Shown piece after piece: positions 35,481-43,652 of a stretch of DNA of 64,000 nucleotides (position 1 is its first letter; every line of letters starts with the position of its first letter). The DNA lies in contig CAZUPI010000010.1 of assembly GCA_964621755.1 (NCBI GenBank), forward strand, positions 6,715-70,714, written 5' to 3'. Below the pieces are notes generated by a model. The model was not told where the DNA came from. It ran no database searches and was given only the letters and a program-made list of their open reading frames with translations. A program made the translations under genes and the position numbers. Origin of the DNA: UMGS1696 sp964621755 (GTDB taxonomy: Bacteria; Bacillota; Clostridia; Oscillospirales; CAG-272).

Positions 35481-36770
35481 TCAGCCCTTCAGCAGCTTTT
35501 CTGCAGCCGCCAGTTTGATACAGGAACATAGAATCTCAATTGCCTGCTTGAGCTCGTTGTCCTCTGGAAACGTCGGCGCAATTCTGAGGTTGCTGTTGTG
35601 CGGGTCGCGACCATAGGGATAGGTTGAACCGGCAGTCGTCAGTGTGACGCCGACCGAACGTGCAAGCTGGTAGACGCGGCGTGCGCATCCGTCCGGTACG
35701 TACAGGCTGATGAAGTATCCGCCGCGGGGCTCAGACCAGTGCGCAATATCAAGTCCACCCAGCTCATTTTGGAACATGTGCTCCACAAGCTCGAATTTCG
35801 GACGCAGGATGGCGGCGTGATTTCTCATGTGTGCGCGAATTCCGTCCGCGTTTTTGAAGAATTTTACGTGGCGCATCTGGTTAATTTTGTCGTAACCGAT
35901 GGTCTGGGTTGCAATGATGGGCTTAATCTGCTCAAGATTTTTCTCGGATGCCGCCATAATGGCAAGTCCGGAACCCGGGAAAGTAATTTTTGAAGTGGAC
36001 GCGAAGTAGAAGATATTGTCTTCAGTGCCGTATTCCTTCGCACGCTCGAAAATGTTGGCGAGCGGAACCATCTCGTCGTACAACTCGTGTACCGCATACG
36101 CATTATCCCAGAAGATACGGAAGTCGGGTGCGGCGGGTTTCATTGCAGCGAACAGGTCTACAACCTCGTCGGAATATGTAATTCCTTCGGGATTTGAGAA
36201 CTTCGGCACGCACCAGATACCTTTCACTGACGGGTCGGAGCAGGCGATGTCGTATACCTCGTCCATGTCGGGACCGTCCTTTGTCATCTTAACGGGAATC
36301 ATCTCAATGCCGAGGGTGCGGCAGATGGTAAAGTGGCGATCATATCCCGGGGAAGGGCAGATGAATTTGATTCGACCCTGTCTGCACCACGGTTCGTGTC
36401 CGCCCGCAACGCCGAACAGCATCGCGCGTACCATGGTGTCGTACATTACGTTGAGGGAAGAGTTGCCGAGAACAAGAATCTGTTCGGTTGGAATATCAAG
36501 CAGGTCACTGAAAAGCTTTTTCGTCTCCGGCAGACCATCGAGAATCCCGTAGTTGCGGCAGTCGAGCCCGCTCGCACTGAAGCAATCGCCGCGGTTGTTG
36601 ATGATATTCAGCATACCGGAGGACAGGTCGAGCTGAGCCTGATTGGGCTTGCCGCGGGTAAGGTCGAGGGTGAGGTCCATTTCGGACCATTTGTCGAGTT
36701 TTGACTGCTCTTTGGCAAAGACTTCGCGGAGTTCGTCCGCTGTCATCTGAGAAAAAGCTTTTTTATTCAT
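35481..36770 (-). CDS. Aminotransferase, aspartate type Ic (PLP-dependent)
   Basis: A 429-residue fold-type I aminotransferase of the subgroup 1c aspartate aminotransferases (PF12897). Visible motifs: LDLTRGKPN near the N terminus, the NYGILDG loop, the PLP-binding GNSSLN, PSPGYDRHF, the DNAYAVHEL Asp/Tyr motif and the Schiff-base lysine in STSKITFPGSG (about residue 256). It would interconvert aspartate and oxaloacetate with 2-oxoglutarate/glutamate. Start: ATG behind GAGG. Monocistronic. Confidence 0.92.
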   Translation of the reverse strand: MNKKAFSQMTADELREVFAKEQSKLDKWSEMDLTLDLTRGKPNQAQLDLSSGMLNIINNRGDCFSASGLDCRNYGILDGLPETKKLFSDLLDIPTEQILVLGNSSLNVMYDTMVRAMLFGVAGGHEPWCRQGRIKFICPSPGYDRHFTICRTLGIEMIPVKMTKDGPDMDEVYDIACSDPSVKGIWCVPKFSNPEGITYSDEVVDLFAAMKPAAPDFRIFWDNAYAVHELYDEMVPLANIFERAKEYGTEDNIFYFASTSKITFPGSGLAIMAASEKNLEQIKPIIATQTIGYDKINQMRHVKFFKNADGIRAHMRNHAAILRPKFELVEHMFQNELGGLDIAHWSEPRGGYFISLYVPDGCARRVYQLARSVGVTLTTAGSTYPYGRDPHNSNLRIAPTFPEDNELKQAIEILCSCIKLAAAEKLLKG

Positions 36771-37178
36771 TATCGTGTACCTCTATATATAAAATTTTGC
36801 TTTTGACAAAAGAAAGGATTTTAAGACTTCGTTGTGCACCATTTAGGTGACATTTGTAGCCGGAGCATAAATTTTTTCTCTTTTTTAAGGCTGCGTTATT
36901 TATTTGCAATAAATTTTGCATAATGGAACATTTGCTTATTCATAAATTGCCGATTTACGTGACAAAAGTCTGCAATAAATGAAAGCGTGCTGTTTTTAAC
37001 TTGCATAAAGGATTATGATACTCTTATATTATATGATATTTTATTCCAAAAAACAATACCTATCATGAAAATTTCAAAATAGTTATCATATTATTTTCAT
37101 ATTATTTTTATCACGATGTATAATAAAAGAAAAGTGCAGGCGCGCACGATTCTGACAGGAAAAACGGAGGTTTATTTT
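36771..37178. other. Divergent intergenic region
   Basis: About 400 AT-rich bases between divergent genes. TATAAT at 37119-37124 probably serves the radical SAM gene and lies inside the longer alternative reading frame, arguing for its later start. A TTGTCA near 36800 may belong to the aminotransferase promoter. No RNA gene or riboswitch fold was recognised. Confidence 0.45.
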
Positions 37179-38162
37179 ATGGCGCAGCGTGACACAAATC
37201 CGTACAAATATTCGGATTCCAACAAACGATACATGACTTACGATTGGTATATGAAATCCCGCTTCGGCGGCAAGACGGCGAAGGTATCTCTGGACATTGG
37301 CTGTACTTGTCCGAATCTCGATGGTTTCCGCGGACGAGGCGGCTGCATATACTGCAAATCGGGAAGCCGCAGCGCGATCGGGGAGACGATGGAGGAACAG
37401 TACGTCCGCGGGGTGGAGATCGCCTGTCGGAAGTGGACCCCAATCGGATTTATCCCGTATCTCCAGTCCAATACAAATACATACGGTGATCCGTCAATCC
37501 TGCGGGGCTTCTACGACCGTGCGGCGGCGCTGGACGGTGCGGTTATGCTCGACATCGCGACCCGCGCAGACTGCCTGTCTGACGAGATTCTCAGCGTACT
37601 GTCAGACACGGCGCGAAAAATCCCGCTGATGGTGGAGCTCGGCTTACAGACTACGAAGAACGAGACCGCGGAGCGAATCAACCGCTGCCATACCTATTCA
37701 GAATTTGCGGAGGGATATGGCAGACTGCGCCGCACGGCGGATGCCATAAACGAGGAGTTCGGAGGGCAGTTCAAACGATTCACAATCGGCGTACACCTCA
37801 TAAACGGTCTCCCGGGAGAGGACGCGGACGACATGCGCCAGTCCGCGGTTGACTTAGCGAAACTTGCTCCGGATATGGTGAAAATACACCTCGCGCATGT
37901 GCTGTCGGGGACAAAGCTGGCGGAGCAGTATCAGGCGGGTGCATACGAACCAATGAGCAGAGAAGCATATGTGGCGGTCACATGCGACCAGCTTGAGCTG
38001 CTTCCGGAGGAGACCATCATCGGCAGAGTAACCGGTGACGGCATGGCTGACGACCTTCTTGCTCCCTTGTGGAGCCGCCGGAAAACGGAGGTAGCAAACG
38101 AAATCGACAAAGAGCTTTATCGCCGTGGAACTTGGCAAGGGTGCAAAAACGGCATATGTTGA
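37179..38162 (+). CDS. TIGR01212-family radical SAM protein (YtqA/YhcC type)
   Basis: A 327-residue radical SAM enzyme. The cluster-binding cysteines follow the unusual spacing of this family: CTCPNLDGFRGRGGCIYC (about 43-60). Further motifs are YLQSNTNTY, the GLQT segment and NGLPGE. The family was uncharacterised for long and has been linked to tRNA modification in some bacteria; the target here is not evident. The frame is open from 37116, but the ATG at 37179 has a GGAGG site and gives the normal N terminus MAQRDTNPYKYSDSNKRYM. Single gene. Confidence 0.9.
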   Translation: MAQRDTNPYKYSDSNKRYMTYDWYMKSRFGGKTAKVSLDIGCTCPNLDGFRGRGGCIYCKSGSRSAIGETMEEQYVRGVEIACRKWTPIGFIPYLQSNTNTYGDPSILRGFYDRAAALDGAVMLDIATRADCLSDEILSVLSDTARKIPLMVELGLQTTKNETAERINRCHTYSEFAEGYGRLRRTADAINEEFGGQFKRFTIGVHLINGLPGEDADDMRQSAVDLAKLAPDMVKIHLAHVLSGTKLAEQYQAGAYEPMSREAYVAVTCDQLELLPEETIIGRVTGDGMADDLLAPLWSRRKTEVANEIDKELYRRGTWQGCKNGIC

Positions 38163-38215
38163 TAATTTTGTGAATATTGCACAAAATATTTCGCAAATAT
38201 TGAACAAAATTCTTC

Positions 38216-38244
38216 TTGCAAATACAACATATATCTGATATAAT
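38216..38244 (+). promoter_or_regulatory. Rubredoxin promoter
   Basis: TTGCAA (38216-38221) and TATAAT (38239-38244), 17-base spacing. Confidence 0.7.
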
Positions 38245-38318
38245 TATAGCCGATCTGATATATTATGTAACATAAGTTATGCATTACTAGAATCAATCTA
38301 CGAAAAGGAGGTGTGACA

Positions 38319-38495
38319 ATGAGATATATATGCTTAATCTGCGGCTACGTTTATGACGAAAAAGAGGGTGACCCCGACAACGGTATTGAACCCGGCACTC
38401 TTTGGGAAGACCTCCCAGATGATTTCGAGTGCCCTGACTGCGGCGTTTCAAAGGAGAACTTTGAAAAGGACCCGGACTGCGAGGAAGATGAATAA
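38319..38495 (+). CDS. Rubredoxin
   Basis: A 58-residue rubredoxin, a small electron carrier with one iron bound by four cysteines. Both ligand pairs are present: CLICGYVY (about 5-12) and CPDCGVSK (about 38-45). The region between them, DPDNGIEPGTLWEDLPDDF, is the standard rubredoxin core. It probably passes electrons to peroxide- or oxygen-reducing enzymes in this anaerobe. Start: ATG 38319, six bases after a perfect AAAGGAGGTG site. Monocistronic. Confidence 0.97.
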   Translation: MRYICLICGYVYDEKEGDPDNGIEPGTLWEDLPDDFECPDCGVSKENFEKDPDCEEDE

Positions 38496-38511
38496 ATCCT
38501 GCGTCAAGCAA

Positions 38512-38558
38512 AAAACCGTACGGCTTTTCAATCGAAAGCATGTCCGGTTTTATTTTTT
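38512..38558 (+). terminator. Rubredoxin terminator
   Basis: AAAACCG and inner GCTTT pair with AAAGC and CGGTTTT, followed by A and six Ts; the stem is interrupted by internal loops. It overlaps the end of the convergent 31-residue peptide gene. Confidence 0.6.
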
Positions 38559-38645
38559 AGACCCTGCTGCCAAAGCCAACATTCCTGTCATGACAATCAG
38601 TACCACAATGAGTATTGCGATATCGAAAGTAGGTGGTGATACCAT
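38550..38645 (-). CDS. 31-residue membrane peptide of unknown function
   Basis: A tiny gene, too short for usual gene finders. The peptide starts MVSPPTFDIAILIVVLIVMT and ends LALAAGSKK: one hydrophobic helix of about 20 residues with a positive C-terminal end. Support is strong for its size: a GGGAGG ribosome site six bases upstream, and a TTGACA-N17-TACAAT promoter 67 bases before the ATG. It could be a regulatory membrane peptide, a type I toxin or a partner of a membrane complex; nothing in the sequence decides this. Confidence 0.7.
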   Translation of the reverse strand: MVSPPTFDIAILIVVLIVMTGMLALAAGSKK

Positions 38646-38711
38646 AGTTCCTCCCTGTGAGTGGGGTTGGATATCGTTTTAAGCGACTCCTTCCGCTTCT
38701 TGTTGGCCCCA

Positions 38712-38740
38712 TTGTAACATAATTCTTGCATTCTGTCAAT
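38712..38740 (-). promoter_or_regulatory. Promoter of the 31-residue peptide
   Basis: TTGACA (38735-38740) and TACAAT (38712-38717) with 17-base spacing on the minus strand. Confidence 0.75.
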
Positions 38741-38830
38741 ACTTTTGTGATTTTTAATTCATAAAATTTCATTATATAATTCACGAATTATTTATTATAG
38801 TTATTTTTGTCGATTTTTGTCTCTTAAATA

Positions 38831-38875
38831 AAAACGATGGGGGAGCTTTTACTAAGGTTCCCCCATCGTTTTTTC
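38831..38875. terminator. Strong terminator, 14-bp stem
   Basis: AAAACGATGGGGGA pairs with TCCCCCATCGTTTT and leads into further Ts. It ends the 559-residue membrane protein gene on the minus strand (A run becomes T run) and works in both directions. Confidence 0.8.
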
Positions 38876-38879
38876 TCAC

Positions 38880-40559
38880 TTACCTTTCAAATCGCACAAC
38901 AGATACCACGCCATCTGTTTCTCCGGTATAATAGACTGAGATAACATCGCCCTCGTCCACAAAGAGGATGTCTTCCGTGAACGCCATGCGGTATACTTTA
39001 CCTCCTGATTTGATGTAGACCGTTGTTTCCCCGCCTTGTGTGATATAGATAACCTCGTCTACGGTGATTTTTTCTTCTGTCAGAAGGTCGTTTGATATTG
39101 CGCCGCTTGATTGTGACAACGCTGACTTGTACTTTTGGAATACCTCTTCCTGCGTGTCACTTGTCACAACAATGTTGTAGTTGCGCACGTTGACCATGGA
39201 GTACATCTTCACAATGCCGGACGCATCCTTCAGCACCATGATGTATGTCGCTTCGCCGGCAACGTTAACAAGCGACGGGAACGACGCCTTGTATCCGTAT
39301 TGCTGTACCGAACCTTCGGCCGCAGACATCGCACTGTATTCCTCTGCGCCGGGCACGCTGTAGTACTGATACGTACCTGTACGGGAGTTGGCGAGGATAA
39401 AACCAATGTTCGCTTCATCGTTTGAAGTCGAAGTCACGCCTGTGAAAATATATACGTCATTGCCAATGATTTTATAGCCGAAATCATCAGTCGTGACAAC
39501 ACAGTCCGTTTGAGAGAACGCAGAGTTGATATAACCGCCGCGCAGCATCCCGTACCAGTCGTACTTCTGGCAAATAAGGTTGCCGGCATACACAATGTCG
39601 ATCCACTCCGGAGAATCGGCAGGCGCGTACCTTGCCGTTTCGCCCGTACATGCGTCAAGCGTCACAACGGATTCTACATCAAACGCACCGAACAGTCCCG
39701 CGTTAGGCTTCATCACTGCCGCAATCCAGTAGGGATGTCCATCGTCATCCACTTCGAAGTAAACTGAGCCGAAAATTGCACCCGGATACGCAAAGCGGAG
39801 CGCACGCATGAGGTCCTTGGAAAAATAAGCGGACGGCGAATACTTAATGTAATCGCCAGACAAACGCACAAACTCTGCGTCAAACCGCACCGGGTCAACC
39901 TTTACATATCCCGGAATACCGGACCTGCTGTTTGTTATCCATTTGAAGAAGGACGCATATTCCAGCGGCGCCACCTTGTACGGCGCGGTACTGCCATCAC
40001 CCTCCCTCATCGCTATCTGCGTGTAAGTATTTGCCACATTGTATTGTGACACGAGGTCGGACAGCGTGCCGAGCGTGCGCGCACCGATGATTCTCGCGGA
40101 AGCGGAATCCATGAGCGCGATGTCGGAAACGTATTCCGTTTCAGCAATATCTGTGGAAAAGTCACCCGATTCAACTGTAATCAGCGAGCTGTAGGTTTTC
40201 GCCCGAAATATTTCAGAAGAGACAATTGAGCCGATGACCAAAAACACCACAACCAGCAGCGTAATAACAACTTGTACCTTAATAAACTTTCGCGACTTTC
40301 CCGCACTCATGCCTGACTTAAAATCAATCGCACCGGAAGGGAAGCGCATCATGTTGGAGAACATGGTCCCTGCCAGAAGATTCACAATAAAGTACGACAC
40401 AAACACGACGGCATCCACAAAAAGGAAGAACGTCCAAAACGCACCGGAGTAAATGGAAAGAGGCGGGAGTGTAACATAATAAACGATACCTAGAAAAATG
40501 AGTACGGCGAGGAGGTACACAACAATCCCACCGATATGAGACTTTTTCTTCATTTGCAT
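38880..40559 (-). CDS. Membrane protein of unknown function with a large extracellular part
   Basis: A 559-residue protein I cannot place in a family. Three hydrophobic helices lie in the first 115 residues (about 12-30, 40-62 with WTFFLFVDAVVFVSYFIVNL, and 96-113 with VVITLLVVVFLVIG). The remaining 440 residues are soluble, rich in beta-prone Val, Tyr and Thr, and probably outside the cell. It includes a repeated-looking DGHPYWIAAVM...VTLDACTGE segment, reminiscent of PepSY-like folds, and ends with a short OB-like or SH3-like stretch. Start: ATG 40559 (or the second Met two codons later). Its own terminator follows. Confidence 0.75.
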   Translation of the reverse strand: MQMKKKSHIGGIVVYLLAVLIFLGIVYYVTLPPLSIYSGAFWTFFLFVDAVVFVSYFIVNLLAGTMFSNMMRFPSGAIDFKSGMSAGKSRKFIKVQVVITLLVVVFLVIGSIVSSEIFRAKTYSSLITVESGDFSTDIAETEYVSDIALMDSASARIIGARTLGTLSDLVSQYNVANTYTQIAMREGDGSTAPYKVAPLEYASFFKWITNSRSGIPGYVKVDPVRFDAEFVRLSGDYIKYSPSAYFSKDLMRALRFAYPGAIFGSVYFEVDDDGHPYWIAAVMKPNAGLFGAFDVESVVTLDACTGETARYAPADSPEWIDIVYAGNLICQKYDWYGMLRGGYINSAFSQTDCVVTTDDFGYKIIGNDVYIFTGVTSTSNDEANIGFILANSRTGTYQYYSVPGAEEYSAMSAAEGSVQQYGYKASFPSLVNVAGEATYIMVLKDASGIVKMYSMVNVRNYNIVVTSDTQEEVFQKYKSALSQSSGAISNDLLTEEKITVDEVIYITQGGETTVYIKSGGKVYRMAFTEDILFVDEGDVISVYYTGETDGVVSVVRFER

Positions 40560-40702
40560 TTACCTGCCTTTCAAAAAAACATCCATGTTAATGTACATCC
40601 TCATTTTACCACAGTACAAGGAAATTATCAACAAATCTATAAAATTTTAATCAGTATTTAATGAAGCTTAATCCTTTTGCGGCATACCACAGATGAAAAG
40701 TT

Positions 40703-40732
40703 TTAGGGGGATTTTTTCAAAAATCCCCCTAA
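40703..40732. terminator. Bidirectional hairpin downstream of uvrA
   Basis: TTAGGGGGATTTTT, loop TC, AAAAATCCCCCTAA: 14 perfect pairs, 15 bases after the uvrA stop on the minus strand. Confidence 0.8.
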
Positions 40733-40747
40733 CTGTTTTCCAAAGAC

Positions 40748-43588
40748 TCAGCCAATTCCCAGCTTGTCCTTCAAATATTTTCCCGTGTAAGACCTTTCGC
40801 ACATCGCAACTTCCTCAGGAGTACCGGTTGCGATGACGGCGCCGCCGCCGTCGCCGCCCTCGGGCCCCATGTCGATGATGTAGTCGGCAGATTTGATTAC
40901 ATCGAGGTTGTGTTCGATTACAACGACCGTGTTGCCTGCATCGACAAGCTGCTGGAGTATCGCGATGAGCTTCTCCGCATCCGCGCTGTGCAGTCCTGTT
41001 GTCGGCTCGTCGAGAACGTATATCGTTCGCCCTGTCGCTTTTCGAGATAACTCAGTCGCCAGCTTGACGCGCTGTGCTTCACCACCCGACAGAGTCGTCG
41101 AAGATTGCCCGATTTTCACGTACCCCAGTCCAACATCACACAGACACTGGAGCCGGCTTGCGATTTTGGGGATGTCTTTGAAAAATTCGACCCCTTCGTC
41201 TGCTGTCATGTCCAGCACGTCTGCGATACTTTTTTCCTTATACTTTACTTCAAGCGTCTCGCGGTTGTATCGCTTGCCGTGGCATACGTCGCAGGTCACG
41301 TATACATCCGAGAGAAAGTGCATCTCAATTTTCTTTACACCGTCTCCTTCACAGGCCTCGCATCGTCCACCCTTGATGTTGAACGAGAACCGCCCGCTTG
41401 TGTATCCGCGCATTTTTGCCCCCTGCGTCTTTGCATACAGTGTACGGATGTCATTGAATAATCCCGTGTACGTTGCCGGATTCGAGCGCGGCGTGCGTCC
41501 TATCGGGGATTGGTCAATCGCAATGATTTTGTCAAGGTTTTCGATTCCGCGGATTTCGTCATGTGCGCCCGGATATGTCACTGCGCGCATCAGCTTCCGT
41601 GCCAGCGTTCGGTATAAAATCGCATTTACAAGGGATGACTTGCCCGAGCCCGATACCCCCGTCACACATACGAAGCACCCGAGCGGGATGTCTACCGTCA
41701 CATTTTTGAGGTTGTTTTCCCGCGCTCCGACAATTGTCAGTTTGTTTCCGTTTCCTGCGCGGCGCACCTCCGGTACTTTTATTTTCCGACGACCGGATAA
41801 AAAGTCTCCCGTTATCGATTGGGTACATGCCGCAACTTCCGCTGGGGTGCCGCACGCAACGACTTCTCCACCGTGAATACCCGCCGCCGGTCCAATGTCG
41901 ACGATGTAGTCCGCCTCCTGCATGGTCTCCTCGTCGTGCTCTACGACAATGACGGAGTTTCCAAGGTCACGCAGATTCTTCAGCGTGGCAATCAGTTTTC
42001 CATTGTCCCTTTGATGCAGGCCGATTGACGGCTCGTCCAGAATGTACAAAACCCCTGCGAGAGAAGAGCCAATCTGCGTTGCAAGACGGATTCTTTGCGC
42101 CTCGCCGCCCGATAAAGTCGCGGATTTGCGGGAAAGCGTGAGGTAATCAAGCCCTACGCTTACCAGAAATCCCAGTCTGCTTTTGAGCTCCTTGATGATT
42201 TCTTTGGCAATCTGCATTTCCGTATCCGTAAACTGGAGAGATTTCGTAAATTCGAGGGAATCCGCAACTGACATGACGCAGAATTCGTGAATGTTTTTTC
42301 CACCGACTGTCACCGCGAGCGCGTCTTTTTTGAGCTTTGCACCACCGCAGTCGGGGCAGACAGTGTCCGTCAGAAACTGTTCGTAGTATTCGGGGTCCCA
42401 TGCGTTCGGGTCACTGCGTGTCCCTATCATGCGCAGAATACCGTCAAAGTGGGTCGTCTGCGTCTGTCCGCGGTCTCCGAAGTAGCGGGTGACTGTCAGC
42501 TGTTCGGGCAGACCGTACAGCAGGACGTCATATGCGGCCTTTGGAAAATCTTGAATCGGCATGTCGAGGTTCGCGCCGTACTTCTCAATAGCCGCGGCAA
42601 CCAACGGACCGTTCCAGCTGTCCTCCGTGAGCGACTTGAAGCCGTTGACGACGATTGCGCCGTTTCGCAGGGTCAGCGATTTGTCAAGAATAATTTTCTC
42701 CGGGTCCACCGCGCGGAGCACTCCCAGACCGGTGCAGGTCGGACACGCGCCAAACGGGTTGTTGAATGAAAACATACGAGGCTCAAGCTCGCCAAAGCTA
42801 ACGCCGTGCTCGGGACACGCGTAGTTGGTGGAAAATTCGGTTTCAACAGGCTTCGCGCTCGACTCGCGCCCGGGAACTATCGCACAAATCAGACTCCCAT
42901 CGGATTCGCGCAGCGCACATTCGACGGAATCGGACAGGCGGCCGCGGATGCCGTCCTTCATAACCAGGCGGTCGATGACGAGTTCGATGGTGTGGCGGAG
43001 ATTCTTGTCGAGCGTGATTTCCTCAGACAGGTCGTAAATGATTCCATCTACACGCGCGCGGACATAACCATTTTTCTTCGCGTCGGCGAATACTTTTTCG
43101 TGCCGCCCCTTCTTGCCTCGTACAACAGGGGAGAGAATCATGAAGCGCTCTCCTTCTGGAAGCTCCATGATTTTGTCGATAATCACGTCAGTGGAGGTCT
43201 GGCGGATTTCGCGGCCGCATACCGGACAGTGTGGGATACCGACACGCGCGTACAGGAGACGAAGATAGTCGTAAATTTCGGTCACGGTTCCGACCGTGGA
43301 GCGCGGGTTTTTCGAGGTGGTTTTCTGGTCGATGGAAATCGCGGGGGAAAGCCCCTCGATGGAGTCGACGTCGGGCTTGTCAAGCTGCCCGATAAACATG
43401 CGCGCATACGAGGAGAGAGACTCGACAAAACGGCGGTGCCCCTCCGCATAGATGGTGTCAAACGCAAGGGAGGATTTGCCCGAGCCGGACAGTCCGGTGA
43501 AAACGACCAGCTTATCACGCGGCACGTCGACATTGATATTTTTGAGATTGTTCATCCGCGCCCCGCGGACGGATATATAGTTTGGCAT
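40748..43588 (-). CDS. uvrA: Excinuclease ABC subunit A
   Basis: A 946-residue UvrA, the DNA damage-recognition ATPase of nucleotide excision repair. Two ABC modules: Walker A GLSGSGKSSLAFDT and GVSGSGKSSLVNA, signature motifs LSGGEAQRIRLA and LSGGEAQRVKLA, Walker B LYILDEPS and IYVLDEPT. Zinc-finger cysteines are CPVCG, CPDCGG and the CEACEGDG...CDVCHG group. The frame is open to 43771, but the natural start is ATG 43588, giving MPNYISVRGARMNNLKNI, with GAGG upstream. It lies 64 bases after the Lhr-like helicase gene and may be cotranscribed with it; uvrB and uvrC are not nearby. Confidence 0.97.
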   Translation of the reverse strand: MPNYISVRGARMNNLKNINVDVPRDKLVVFTGLSGSGKSSLAFDTIYAEGHRRFVESLSSYARMFIGQLDKPDVDSIEGLSPAISIDQKTTSKNPRSTVGTVTEIYDYLRLLYARVGIPHCPVCGREIRQTSTDVIIDKIMELPEGERFMILSPVVRGKKGRHEKVFADAKKNGYVRARVDGIIYDLSEEITLDKNLRHTIELVIDRLVMKDGIRGRLSDSVECALRESDGSLICAIVPGRESSAKPVETEFSTNYACPEHGVSFGELEPRMFSFNNPFGACPTCTGLGVLRAVDPEKIILDKSLTLRNGAIVVNGFKSLTEDSWNGPLVAAAIEKYGANLDMPIQDFPKAAYDVLLYGLPEQLTVTRYFGDRGQTQTTHFDGILRMIGTRSDPNAWDPEYYEQFLTDTVCPDCGGAKLKKDALAVTVGGKNIHEFCVMSVADSLEFTKSLQFTDTEMQIAKEIIKELKSRLGFLVSVGLDYLTLSRKSATLSGGEAQRIRLATQIGSSLAGVLYILDEPSIGLHQRDNGKLIATLKNLRDLGNSVIVVEHDEETMQEADYIVDIGPAAGIHGGEVVACGTPAEVAACTQSITGDFLSGRRKIKVPEVRRAGNGNKLTIVGARENNLKNVTVDIPLGCFVCVTGVSGSGKSSLVNAILYRTLARKLMRAVTYPGAHDEIRGIENLDKIIAIDQSPIGRTPRSNPATYTGLFNDIRTLYAKTQGAKMRGYTSGRFSFNIKGGRCEACEGDGVKKIEMHFLSDVYVTCDVCHGKRYNRETLEVKYKEKSIADVLDMTADEGVEFFKDIPKIASRLQCLCDVGLGYVKIGQSSTTLSGGEAQRVKLATELSRKATGRTIYVLDEPTTGLHSADAEKLIAILQQLVDAGNTVVVIEHNLDVIKSADYIIDMGPEGGDGGGAVIATGTPEEVAMCERSYTGKYLKDKLGIG

Positions 43589-43652
43589 AAAGAAAGTACC
43601 TCGTTGTTCTTTCCAGATTAAAGTTTTTTGAGAGGGAAAACGCCCCGCAGCG

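Noticed and set aside
40893..41876. Plus-strand open frame of 327 codons
   Set aside because: Antisense to uvrA in a region with intact ABC motifs.
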